Assembly (NCBI RefSeq): GCF_023016005.1
Contig: NZ_JALKAZ010000001.1
Coordinates: 1,798,001 to 1,862,000, forward strand
DNA length: 64,000 nt
Origin: Erythrobacter sp. F6033
Lineage (GTDB): Bacteria > Pseudomonadota > Alphaproteobacteria > Sphingomonadales > Sphingomonadaceae
Direction of reading: 5' to 3'
The notes under the pieces were generated by a model. The model was not told the origin of the DNA and searched no databases. It worked only from the letters and a program-made list of their open reading frames with translations. Positions 54,271 through 63,115 of the stretch are shown piece after piece. The position numbers and the translations under genes were made by a program. How positions within the stretch are numbered: the stretch's first letter is position 1; every line of letters begins with the position of its first letter.

Positions 54271-55878
54271 TCAACCTCGAGCCAGGGCCTCTGCGATCAG
54301 CTTGCGGCTGTTTTCGACACCGTACAGCGCGATAAAGCTGCCTATGCGCGGCCCCTGCTCGCTGCCGAGCAACGTCTCGTAAAGCGCACGGAACCAGTCG
54401 CGCAGGTTCTCAAAACCGAACTCCTCGCGCTTACCGATCTCGTAAACCGCCGTTTGCAGGGTCTCGGCGTCCGCATCACCTGCTGCGTTCGCCAGCGCCT
54501 CATCGAGCGCACGCAGCGCCGCCGCCTCGTTGTCCGAAGGCGCGCGCTTGTTCAGCGTCGGCACGATAAAGTCGCGTGTGTAAGCAACGGCTGCATCAAT
54601 CATTGCGTCAACGGATGCATCATTGACCGGCTCACCCAGATAGCTGGTGAGATATTCGGAGACGTTTTCCGCAGTCGCTTCCGCGCCCAAAACACTGGCG
54701 AGGTTGAGCAGCAGCCCGAATGAAACCGGCACAGTATCGCCTGCCCCCGGTGCTTCGGGTGATGTCATCGTCTCGTTGGCGCGCAGCAAATGCCACGCCG
54801 GATTGCCCAGCTGCTTGTCGAGCGGCTGATCGGTCAGCCGCTCCCGGAACTGCCAGTAATCGTCGACCGCGCGCGGGATCACGCCGGTGTGAAGCTGTTT
54901 TGCGCTTTTCGGGTTCGGGAAGATGTAAAAGCCAAGGCTTTCCTGCGTTCCGTACTTCAGCCACTGCTCAATCGTCAGGCCATTGCCTTTCGATTTCGAG
55001 ATTTTCTCGCCCTTCTCATCAAGGAACAGCTCGTAAATCAGACCCTCTGGTTTGTTTCCACCGAGCACCCGCGCAATCTTGCCCGATTGCACGCCAGTGT
55101 CGGTCAAATCCTTGCCGTACATCTCGTAATCGACGCCCAGCGCGACCCAGCGCATGGCGAAATCGACCTTCCATTGCAGCTTGGCTTTGCCGCCCAGCGC
55201 GCTTTGTTCGACCACGCTGCCATCTTCATCGGTAAAGCGGATCAGGCCCGCCTCGGCATCGACGATTTCGACGGGCACCTGCAGCACGACACCTGTCGTC
55301 GGGCTGATCGGCATGATCGGTGAATATGTCGCCGCGCGCTCTGCTCGCAATGTCGGCAGCATGATGTCGAGAATGTCTTGGTTGTGCGCGAGGACATTCT
55401 TCAGAGCGTCGTCAAATGCGCCGGAATTGTAACGATCCGAAGACGCGACGAATTCATAGTCAAATCCGAACCGGTCGAGAAATTCGCGCAGCATCGCGTT
55501 GTTGTGATGCGCGAAGCTTTCGTACTTCTCAAATGGATCGGGGATCTGCGACAGCGGCTTACCAAGGTTTTCGGTCAGCATCGCCTGATTGGGCAGGTTG
55601 TCCGGCACTTTGCGCAGGCCGTCCATATCATCGCTGAACGCGACAAGGCGGGTCTTTTGCCCCGTCAACGCTTCGTAGGCGCGGCGGACAAAGGTGGTGC
55701 GCAGCACTTCCTGAAAAGTGCCGATATGCGGCAGACCCGAAGGGCCATATCCGGTTTCAAACAGAACAGCCTCGCCATTCGGTTTTCCATTGCGCAGCCG
55801 TTTTGCGAGGCGCTGTGCCTCCAGAAATGGCCAGGCCTTGGAATTGCGAGCGGCTTCTTGGAGCATTGTGTCTGTCAT
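54271..55878 (-). CDS. lysS: lysine--tRNA ligase, class I
   Basis: 535 residues. Class I synthetase signatures: a HIGH-type motif PHIGTF (50-55) and a KMSKS-type motif KISKSKGNG (about 289-297). This archaeal-type LysRS is normal in Alphaproteobacteria and structurally unrelated to the class II LysRS of E. coli. It charges tRNA-Lys. It is convergent with the 2OG oxygenase, 30 bp apart, and its upstream region carries the second composite repeat. Confidence 0.95.
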   Translation of the reverse strand: MTDTMLQEAARNSKAWPFLEAQRLAKRLRNGKPNGEAVLFETGYGPSGLPHIGTFQEVLRTTFVRRAYEALTGQKTRLVAFSDDMDGLRKVPDNLPNQAMLTENLGKPLSQIPDPFEKYESFAHHNNAMLREFLDRFGFDYEFVASSDRYNSGAFDDALKNVLAHNQDILDIMLPTLRAERAATYSPIMPISPTTGVVLQVPVEIVDAEAGLIRFTDEDGSVVEQSALGGKAKLQWKVDFAMRWVALGVDYEMYGKDLTDTGVQSGKIARVLGGNKPEGLIYELFLDEKGEKISKSKGNGLTIEQWLKYGTQESLGFYIFPNPKSAKQLHTGVIPRAVDDYWQFRERLTDQPLDKQLGNPAWHLLRANETMTSPEAPGAGDTVPVSFGLLLNLASVLGAEATAENVSEYLTSYLGEPVNDASVDAMIDAAVAYTRDFIVPTLNKRAPSDNEAAALRALDEALANAAGDADAETLQTAVYEIGKREEFGFENLRDWFRALYETLLGSEQGPRIGSFIALYGVENSRKLIAEALARG

Positions 55879-56307
55879 AGTGTGGCGGCTTTTATGGAAG
55901 GTTGGCGATGTTGCAAGCGCGAAGGCTTATCCAGCGTTTCAGGAATGTAGGACACAGTTGACAAATCGGCGAAGTGTCACCCGTGCCCTACAGGTGTTTC
56001 AGCATACTTTTCATAGACTTGGCATTGTTGGACACAGTTGACATTTGTCCAACTTAAACTCCGAATGATTGGGCCGTGATATAGGTTCCGACTTAGTCGA
56101 CTCTTGGCGTGTAGGACAGCGCCAGCAACGCTTCAGATGCCAATCCCGCCGCGCCCATCGTTTTTCAATCTCGTAAACTAAAAATGCGGTGCCTCCACAG
56201 GCGCCGAAAACTGCCAAATCCCATCTATCCGCGCCGCTGGTTATTCTTTCCCATATTTTGGGATTTCATTAGTCTATTTGAAACCATGTTTGCCTAACCG
56301 CAGGTGT
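55879..56307. other. 429-bp intergenic region between lysS and the GGDEF gene
   Basis: It holds the second copy of the composite repeat (55974-56054) preceded by a separate GTAGGACACAGTTGACA at 55947-55963. The rest, 56055-56307, has no gene I can support. A minus-strand frame at 56011-56217 is open but runs into the repeat and has no ribosome site. Confidence 0.6.
55974..56054. repeat. composite intergenic repeat, copy 2
   Basis: Module A (55975-55994) reads TGTCACCCGTGCCCTACAGG, one mismatch from copy 1. Module B (56027-56054) contains GTTGGACA and TGTCCAACT as an inverted pair around CAGTTGACATT and matches copy 1 in 23 of 28 positions. The gap is 32 bp (33 in copy 1), and its sequence is not conserved. 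Here it lies between divergent genes. Confidence 0.75.
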
Positions 56308-57486
56308 ATGACGGGTGCAGACTCAATCCTTATCGTAATCCCAGCGGTTTACGGGCTTTTTGCCCTTGCCCTCGCTGTGATCGCTGTAATGGATCGAAAG
56401 ATCGTCGCCGCGCGATGGGCTGCGCTCGGATTCTTTGTCGCCGGCGTCTCGATCACGATTGATGGATTGCGCAGCCTTACAACCATCGACTGGATCGGCT
56501 GGTTCACGGTGGTGTGTCATCACGTCGCACTGTGGGCGATGATGCAGGCCTTTGTCGTTCGGCATCAACCGTGGATACCGAAACCCGCCACGGGACTGGT
56601 TCTGTTGAGCACGGTGCTGCTGTTGCCCGGGGTTCCGTGGGAGTTATCCCCCTGGATGCGGACGATGGCCGTGCAGGGCATCGGCGCGGGGATTATTCTC
56701 GCCGGGGCAAGCGTGATGATGAAACATCGCGGAAAAACGCCGGTCGATATGATTGCCTTCGTCGTCGCTGGTGTATCCGGCGTGCTCTACGCGGCGCGTG
56801 TTTTTGTGGCTTTGTTCTACCCTTCGGGTCAGGGAAGCGCCGCAATCGACAGCTATTACAGCTGGATTTCAATGATCTTTCACACGAGCAGCGCCATTAT
56901 GGCGGTGCTGGTTGGCCTGCTTTTGATGGTCGCGATCGGTCACGATATGTTGCAGGGGCAGATCCTTCAGGGAGAGATCGACCCGCTCACCAAGCTTGGC
57001 AATCGCCGCAGAATGGAGCGCGCGATCAGCGAGGATGGTGACGGGGGCCAAGCCATCGGATCTGTGATCGCGATTGATCTCGATCACTTCAAGAAGATCA
57101 ATGACCTCTATGGCCACGATGCAGGCGACATTGTGCTGCGCAAAGTCGGCAAGCGGCTTCTCAGCCTGCTGCACCCGTTTGGGGAGGTCTGCCGTATCGG
57201 TGGTGAAGAATTTGTCGTCCTTATCAAGTCCGATTTCTCGCCCGGCACATCGGCGCTCGCGCTGGCTATTCGTAAGGCCATCGCCACGATCGAATTCGAC
57301 GGTGTGCTCGCCAAGGCAAAAGTCACTGCGAGCATTGGATACCACCTTCGCGAGGGCAGCAAGCCAGTATCAGGATCAATCCGGCGCGCCGACCAGGCCG
57401 TATATTGCGCAAAAGCGGACGGACGGGACCGTGTTGTCGGAGCAGAAACCCGCGATGGTTTCAGCGTGTTGAAGGCCGTCGGCTGA
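56308..57486 (+). CDS. membrane diguanylate cyclase (GGDEF)
   Basis: 392 residues. About six helices (1-215) form a membrane domain; the catalytic domain has GGEEF at 298-302. The position of the RxxD site, five residues before, reads HPFG, so product inhibition is probably absent, unlike the enzyme at 46 kb. It should make c-di-GMP. ATG 56308 was taken over an upstream TTG. Confidence 0.9.
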   Translation: MTGADSILIVIPAVYGLFALALAVIAVMDRKIVAARWAALGFFVAGVSITIDGLRSLTTIDWIGWFTVVCHHVALWAMMQAFVVRHQPWIPKPATGLVLLSTVLLLPGVPWELSPWMRTMAVQGIGAGIILAGASVMMKHRGKTPVDMIAFVVAGVSGVLYAARVFVALFYPSGQGSAAIDSYYSWISMIFHTSSAIMAVLVGLLLMVAIGHDMLQGQILQGEIDPLTKLGNRRRMERAISEDGDGGQAIGSVIAIDLDHFKKINDLYGHDAGDIVLRKVGKRLLSLLHPFGEVCRIGGEEFVVLIKSDFSPGTSALALAIRKAIATIEFDGVLAKAKVTASIGYHLREGSKPVSGSIRRADQAVYCAKADGRDRVVGAETRDGFSVLKAVG

Positions 57487-57550
57487 TCGAATAGCGCTTT
57501 GGTGAAACCACCTCTTGCAGCGACCATTCTACGCGCTAAGGCAAGAGACA

Positions 57551-57925
57551 GTGTATCAAAGCAAGCGCCCTTTTCTGTTGACCCTGATGTTGATGGCAAT
57601 TGCCGTCCGCACGGTGTTGGGCGCGCCGTGCTGTCTCGATATGGCGCAAGCGGCTCCGGTTGAGGCTCATGCGGCGGGTGAAAGCCACAATCATCACACT
57701 GACGCGCCCGAAAACGCGCCCCAGGACGCTCACAGCGGGCATTCGGATAGCAACACTGCAAAACCGTGCTGTTCGGCATGTGGCCCGACTTTACCGCCAG
57801 AGCCCGCCCAGTTCACCGCTGCGACTGCTCCGCGCGAAGTGCCGCAGCCTGCGCCGATCCGCGCGCTTGCCACGCGCCCGCCCTACCCTGCTTACGAAGC
57901 CACGGGGCCGCCTCTCCTGATCTGA
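57551..57925 (+). CDS. small Cys/His-rich exported protein, probable metal binding
   Basis: 124 residues. A hydrophobic signal-like N-terminus (FLLTLMLMAIAVRTVLGA), then a cysteine pair PCCLD, a His-rich stretch (SHNHHTD, HSGHSD) and PCCSACG. Pro/Ala-rich to the end. The composition suggests copper or other soft-metal binding, like DUF2946/CopL-type proteins. Start is GTG at 57551, uncertain. It is 29 bp before the barrel gene. Confidence 0.65.
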   Translation: MYQSKRPFLLTLMLMAIAVRTVLGAPCCLDMAQAAPVEAHAAGESHNHHTDAPENAPQDAHSGHSDSNTAKPCCSACGPTLPPEPAQFTAATAPREVPQPAPIRALATRPPYPAYEATGPPLLI

Positions 57926-57954
57926 AACCCCAATTCAGATTTCAGGAGAATACA

Positions 57955-59046
57955 ATGAACACGTTTTTCAAGGCGGGCCGTTTGCTCGCCGTCACTGGTG
58001 CCGTTTTCGGCGCCGCACCCGCTGTCGCCGATGAAGGCCACGAAGACGGCGATACTTACGAAGTGAACGCTCTGGGCCATGCGCCTATCGGCGTGATGGG
58101 CGATCACCGCCACAAACAGGGCGAATGGATGGTCAGCTACCGCCTGATGCATATGGACATGGCGGGTATCCAGATCGGAACCGACGATGTGACGCCCGAA
58201 ACGGTCGCGACAACCGTGCCAAACCGCTTTTTCGGCGCGCCCGGTCAACCGCCCACCCTTCGCATTGTGCCGACCAGCATGCGGATGGATATGCATATGG
58301 CGGGCATCATGTACGGCCTGTCTGATCAGGTGACGCTGATGGTGATGGGCAATTACGTCACGAAAGAGATGGACCACATCACTTTCCAAGGCGGCATGGG
58401 CACCACTCGCTTGAGCGAGTTTCGCACCACGACTGCGGACATTGGCGATACAAAAGTCTCCGCGCTGATCGGCCTAACAGACACGGTGCATATCAATGCC
58501 GGTATCTCGATCCCGACAGGCGCGATCACGGAGGAAGCGCAAATCCTCACCCCGATGGGCGGCACTCCGACCGTGCGCACACCATATCCGATGCAGATCG
58601 GGTCGGGCACGTTCGATCTGGAGCCGGGCATCACCTATTCGGATCGCAATGACAGCTTCGCTTGGGGCGCGCAGATCAGAGGCACAGTGCAGCTCGGCGA
58701 TAATGATGAAGGCTATTCGCTCGGCAATCGCGGCATGGCGACAGCCTGGGTTCAGGCATCGCTGACGCCGGGCGTCGCGCTTTCAGCTCGTGTTCAGGGG
58801 GAAACTGTAGGGCGTGTGGACGGCATTGATCCGGCCATTGTCGGCCCGGTTCAAACCGCCAATCCCGATTTCCAAGGTGGTGAAACTGTAACCGCGCTGG
58901 CTGGTGTTAACTTTGCTGCGACCGGCGGCGCGCTCAAAGGTTGGCGTCTCGGGATCGAAGGCGGGCTGCCGATCGTTCAGGATCTAAATGGCCCGCAAAT
59001 GCCCACCGATTACACTCTGACGGTTGGCCTTCAGAAAGCGTTTTAA
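57955..59046 (+). CDS. outer-membrane beta-barrel protein (MetA-pathway/transporter-like)
   Basis: 363 residues with signal peptide MNTFFKAGRLLAVTGAVFGAAPAVA. A His/Asp/Met-rich N-terminal piece (DEGHEDGDTYE, GDHRHKQG) is followed by repeated beta-hairpins and Met/His runs such as LMHMDMAG and MRMDMHMAG. The pattern fits the PF13557-like barrel family. The terminal residue is phenylalanine. Together with the Cys/His-rich neighbour, a metal-linked role is suggested. CAGGAG precedes the ATG. Confidence 0.8.
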   Translation: MNTFFKAGRLLAVTGAVFGAAPAVADEGHEDGDTYEVNALGHAPIGVMGDHRHKQGEWMVSYRLMHMDMAGIQIGTDDVTPETVATTVPNRFFGAPGQPPTLRIVPTSMRMDMHMAGIMYGLSDQVTLMVMGNYVTKEMDHITFQGGMGTTRLSEFRTTTADIGDTKVSALIGLTDTVHINAGISIPTGAITEEAQILTPMGGTPTVRTPYPMQIGSGTFDLEPGITYSDRNDSFAWGAQIRGTVQLGDNDEGYSLGNRGMATAWVQASLTPGVALSARVQGETVGRVDGIDPAIVGPVQTANPDFQGGETVTALAGVNFAATGGALKGWRLGIEGGLPIVQDLNGPQMPTDYTLTVGLQKAF

Positions 59047-59137
59047 CGGCTCGCCCTAAGGCATCCCCCCGCTTTAGGGTCGCAGGAGAGGGGCAGCGCC
59101 GCAGCAATGCGTGCGTTGTCCCTCTTTCCATTTTGGC

Positions 59138-59758
59138 TCAGGCAAAAACGCTGCTGAAATCGCTGCGATGCTGTTCTTTGTACTTTTTCAGCAAATCGGG
59201 GATCAAAAACAGGTCCGCGATGATCCAGAACACCCAGATCACCATACCGACCATGCCAATGAACGGCGCAAAGAACATCGCGAAGATAGAGATGAAAAAG
59301 GTCGTGAGCTGCGCGACAGCACCTTTCCTGTCCCCGCAATAAAACCGGTGCGCGGAAATCTGGCCAAGGACAAACCAGAAGAGATATGCGATCGCGACAT
59401 TGCGTTTTTCGGGAACACCAAACGCTGCATCGAAAGCGGTGAATTTCTTGCGTGGCCGGGGGCTGTAAGATGCTGGCTCTGCGCCTTCCATCCGCGCTGC
59501 CAATGGCGACGCCGCCCGATTGCCGCCTGCTAGATGATCGAATTTGGTCGAGCGCGGCGCTTTCGAACCCGTTGGATCAAAACTTGTCGTAGCAGGTGCC
59601 TGATTTTTGCGGGCCCTCTCTGAAGCAATGAACGCCTCGCGCTTGGCCGCGATGTCATCGTCTACCGGTTCTGCTGCACCGCCAAAGCCCTGCGCCTTTC
59701 CAAATGCTGGCGCAGCGGCTGTTGCACCCGGTGCCAATCCTTTGCGACCGAAACTCAT
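59138..59758 (-). CDS. TM2-domain membrane protein
   Basis: 206 residues. A long hydrophilic N-terminus with SKAPRSTKFDHLAGG and a basic FTAFDAAFG segment is followed by two helices of the TM2 domain: AIAYLFWFVLGQISAHRFYCGDRKGAVAQ and FFISIFAMFFAPFIGMVGMVIWVFWIIADLFLIP. The FYCGDR motif is family-typical. Function is unknown. The ATG at 59758 gives the compact product; the longer frame overlaps the next gene. Confidence 0.85.
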   Translation of the reverse strand: MSFGRKGLAPGATAAAPAFGKAQGFGGAAEPVDDDIAAKREAFIASERARKNQAPATTSFDPTGSKAPRSTKFDHLAGGNRAASPLAARMEGAEPASYSPRPRKKFTAFDAAFGVPEKRNVAIAYLFWFVLGQISAHRFYCGDRKGAVAQLTTFFISIFAMFFAPFIGMVGMVIWVFWIIADLFLIPDLLKKYKEQHRSDFSSVFA

Positions 59759-59822
59759 ATCAAACCCCTGAATATCTTGTCGAAAGCTATATCTCGTGGG
59801 CGTTAAAACCGGGTTTAGCGTC

Positions 59823-60230
59823 TCAGGTGTTCGTATCGAGGCGGGTAATCTTGCCGCCGCTGACGGTGTATTCGGAATAGGAGCAACACTCCTCGCTTCC
59901 ATTGGCAAACACATACCCGACCGACAGATAAACCCGATCGCCGGTCATACCGCTATCATCGATGCGGATTTTGGGAGCGTCCTCTGTAAAGTTGAGACGA
60001 TACAGCGCGCGGATTTCTTCGTGACCATTGGCGAGAACGACGCCGTTCATTGTGACAACTGCGTTCGGGGCAAAAGTGCGGACATAACGATCCAGGTTAC
60101 GGGCACGATAGGCATCGACATGTGCTTGAACCGCGCGAGCAGCCGCAGGTGTTTGCGTGTTTTCCTGAGCCACGGCACTCGGGGTAGCAGCCATCATTGC
60201 TGCGGCGACCATCATCACTTTGAAACGCAT
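59823..60230 (-). CDS. exported NTF2/SnoaL-like protein
   Basis: 135 residues with signal peptide (MRFKVMMVAAAMMAATPSAVA). The mature part has the NTF2 pattern: HVDAYRARNLDRYVRTFAPNAVVTMNG, GHEEIRALYRLNF and paired strands to the end. Two adjacent cysteines (EECCSY) are notable. Role not known. It is unrelated in sequence to the NTF2-like protein at 22.6 kb beyond the fold. Confidence 0.8.
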   Translation of the reverse strand: MRFKVMMVAAAMMAATPSAVAQENTQTPAAARAVQAHVDAYRARNLDRYVRTFAPNAVVTMNGVVLANGHEEIRALYRLNFTEDAPKIRIDDSGMTGDRVYLSVGYVFANGSEECCSYSEYTVSGGKITRLDTNT

Positions 60231-60298
60231 CCCACCCTCCTGAAAAATGATCTGAGAATTCTGCCCGAAAGTATCGCGCGCAATCGTTTACTTTTGGT

Positions 60299-63115
60299 GT
60301 GCATTTGCGCATTCCTAATTCGGTGAGCGCCCCTGCACCTCCTTCGCCTGAGCCTGTTCCGCTACCCGCATTGCATGCCAATCATGGCGGCAACTGGCTG
60401 CGTTCGCCCACGGGCTCCACCGGAGCGGTGTCAAAGGGCGACGCGATCATGGCAGCGTCTGACACGCCGGTTCTGATCCTGAACGCTCCTTTGGTGGCAA
60501 GCCGCCTCGGCTATCCCGATCTTTCGGGTCTCGACCTGCTGGAGCTGTTCGCTTTCGTCCATCCCGCCCGGTTCTGCGTGCCTACACCGCGAGGCTTGGC
60601 GCAGGCGCTGGAGCTGGAAGAGCCCAAGGGCGACGAACATGTGCCCGCATTCCTGCAGCGCGCAGCAGGCGCAATGATTGCGGCCTGCGAAGACCCCGAA
60701 TGGTTTGAACGGCAAGGCGCGTGGAGCACTTTGCAAAGCATGGAGCGGCTGCGCTGGCCTTGGGCGCAAGTCCTGAAACCGCATATCGCCAAGCCGGAGC
60801 GTGCCGAAAAGTGGTTGTTCGCGACTTTGCCGGAATGGGAAGAAACGCCCGAACGCGGTTCGCCGCGACAGGTGGAATTGCCCGATGAGGACGTGCTTGC
60901 CCAGCTTGATCATCTGACCGGCGAAGGCTCTGAAAAACGCGAAGGTCAACGCGAATATGCGAAGGACGCGGCGCGTATCTTTGTGCCGCGTGACAAGCGC
61001 GAATTGCCGCATGTCGCCTTGGCGCAGGCTGGCACGGGTATCGGCAAGACGCTGGGTTATCTCGCGCCGTCTTCGCTATGGGCGAGCGCATCGGGCGGCA
61101 CGGTCTGGGTTTCGACCTTCACCAAAAACCTGCAACGTCAGCTGCGCAGCGAAAGCAAACGCGCATGGCCTGCAAAGCGCCCTGACAACACGCCGCCTGT
61201 GGTCGTGCGAAAGGGCCGAGAGAACTATCTCTGCCTGCTCAATCTGGAGGACGCGCTGCAAGGCGGCTTTGCCGGACGGCCCGCGATATTGGCGCAGCTG
61301 GTGGCGCGCTGGGCAGCCTTTACGCGCGATGGCGATATGATCGGCGGCGATTTGCCCGGCTGGCTCGGCACCCTGTTCCGCAAACGCGGGATCGCGGCGC
61401 TGACCGATCAACGCGGCGAGTGCATCTATGCTGGATGCCCGCATTACCGAAAGTGCTTTATCGAGCGCGCCGGACGCGACAGCGCGCAGGCCGATCTGGT
61501 GATCGCCAATCATGCGCTCGTAATGGTCAACGCAGCGCGCGGACGCGACCATGCACAGCGCCCCACCCGCCTGATCTTTGATGAAGGCCACCACGTTTTC
61601 GAAGCGGCAGATTCGACCTTTGCTGCTACCCTTTCAGGGCAGGAAGCGATCGAACTGCGCCGCTGGATCATGGGGCCGGAGCGCAAAAACAGAGGCCGCA
61701 GGCGCGGTCTTGCTGCGCGGCTCGCCGATGTTGCAAGTTATGATGATGAAGGCGGCGAAGCCATCGAAGCCGCCTGCGAGGCTGGCGCAGCATTGCCCGG
61801 TGAAGGCTGGTTGCAACGCTTGGTCGAAGGCGAACCTTCCGGCCCCATCGAAACTCTGCTCGCAGCAGTGCGCGGCGCGACATATGCCCGCGATGAAAGC
61901 GGCGGACAGGAAGCAGGCTATGGTATCGAAACCGAAGCAGGCGGGTTGCCGGGCGACGTGATCGAAGCCGCAGGCGGCGCTGCCGAAGCTCTCGCGGCGA
62001 TCCGCACTCCTCTGATCCGCCTGGGCGGACGGCTGGAGGCGGTGATGGCGGACCCGCCCGATTGGCTGGACGGTCAGGGCCGCAATCGGATCGAAGGCGC
62101 GCGCCATTCACTGGCATGGCGAATTGATTTGCTGGCCGCATGGGAAGCGTTGTTGGCACGGCTCGGCGGACCGGCGGACCCTGAATTTGTCGATTGGCTT
62201 GCGGTTGACCGCTCCGATGCGCGCGAGTTCGATATCGCGATCCATCGCCGCTGGCTCGATCCGATGAAGCCATTCGCAAAGGTCGTGCTCGAACCGGCCC
62301 ACGGTGTGATGCTGACCAGTGCCACCTTGACTGACAGGATCGGTTCGCAAGCTGGCGACCCGTGGGAAAGCGCCATCTATCGTTCCGGCGCGGCGCATGT
62401 CGAAACGCAGCCTCTGCTGTCCGCCGCGCAAAGCCCGTTTGACTATGCGGCCCGCGCCGAAGTTTTGATCGTCACCGATGTGAAGAAAGGCGATCTGCCG
62501 GGGCTCGCCGGAGCCTATGCGCGTATCATCGAGGCATCCGAAGGTGGCGTGCTCGGCCTGTTCACCGCGATCCGCCGGATGCGCGCCGTGCATGGCCGAA
62601 TTGCAGACCGTTTGGCCCGCGAAGGCCTGCCCATTTACGCGCAGCATGTGGACCCGATCGACACCGGCACGCTGGTAGACATTTTCCGCGACGATCCGCG
62701 CGCTAGCCTGCTCGGCACCGATGCCTTGCGTGACGGAGTGGACGTGCCGGGTCGCTCGCTGCGCTGCGTAGCCTTGGAAGCCGTGCCATGGCCACGGCCC
62801 GACATTCTACACAAAGCGCGCCGCGCGGCCTCAGGTGCTGGCGGGCAATATGATGACCGGATAATCCGCGCGCGGCTCGCACAGGCATTCGGACGGTTGA
62901 TCCGCAACAAGGACGATCACGGCCATTTCGTCGTGCTGTCCTCCGCCTTCCCCAGCCGATTGCTCAGCGCATTTCCCGAAGGCACCGCGATCCACCGCGT
63001 CACTCTCGACGAAGCATTGGAGCGCATCAAAAGCGGCGAAATCGGCGAACGCATGGTGGAACCTGCCCAAAACGCTGGAAATGCCGACCTCGAACCGCCA
63101 GATTGGGTGCCATGA
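60299..63115 (+). CDS. DinG/XPD-like ATP-dependent DNA helicase, probable Fe-S
   Basis: 938 residues. Walker A GTGIGKT begins at about residue 245, preceded by an unusually long N-terminal part. Four cysteines between the ATPase motifs, Cys312, Cys375, Cys380 and Cys386, fit the XPD/DinG 4Fe-4S cluster. DEGH is at about 428. Later motifs (GVMLTSATLTD, QAFGRLIRN) complete the helicase. DinG removes R-loops and D-loops. Starts are GTG 60299 or 60323; no ribosome site decides. The stop overlaps the next start as ATGA. Confidence 0.9.
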   Translation: MHLRIPNSVSAPAPPSPEPVPLPALHANHGGNWLRSPTGSTGAVSKGDAIMAASDTPVLILNAPLVASRLGYPDLSGLDLLELFAFVHPARFCVPTPRGLAQALELEEPKGDEHVPAFLQRAAGAMIAACEDPEWFERQGAWSTLQSMERLRWPWAQVLKPHIAKPERAEKWLFATLPEWEETPERGSPRQVELPDEDVLAQLDHLTGEGSEKREGQREYAKDAARIFVPRDKRELPHVALAQAGTGIGKTLGYLAPSSLWASASGGTVWVSTFTKNLQRQLRSESKRAWPAKRPDNTPPVVVRKGRENYLCLLNLEDALQGGFAGRPAILAQLVARWAAFTRDGDMIGGDLPGWLGTLFRKRGIAALTDQRGECIYAGCPHYRKCFIERAGRDSAQADLVIANHALVMVNAARGRDHAQRPTRLIFDEGHHVFEAADSTFAATLSGQEAIELRRWIMGPERKNRGRRRGLAARLADVASYDDEGGEAIEAACEAGAALPGEGWLQRLVEGEPSGPIETLLAAVRGATYARDESGGQEAGYGIETEAGGLPGDVIEAAGGAAEALAAIRTPLIRLGGRLEAVMADPPDWLDGQGRNRIEGARHSLAWRIDLLAAWEALLARLGGPADPEFVDWLAVDRSDAREFDIAIHRRWLDPMKPFAKVVLEPAHGVMLTSATLTDRIGSQAGDPWESAIYRSGAAHVETQPLLSAAQSPFDYAARAEVLIVTDVKKGDLPGLAGAYARIIEASEGGVLGLFTAIRRMRAVHGRIADRLAREGLPIYAQHVDPIDTGTLVDIFRDDPRASLLGTDALRDGVDVPGRSLRCVALEAVPWPRPDILHKARRAASGAGGQYDDRIIRARLAQAFGRLIRNKDDHGHFVVLSSAFPSRLLSAFPEGTAIHRVTLDEALERIKSGEIGERMVEPAQNAGNADLEPPDWVP

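Noticed and set aside
56011..56217. 68-codon open frame on the minus strand with a hydrophobic stretch
   Set aside because: No ATG, no convincing ribosome site, and its end runs through the composite repeat; it could be a remnant, but this is not supported.
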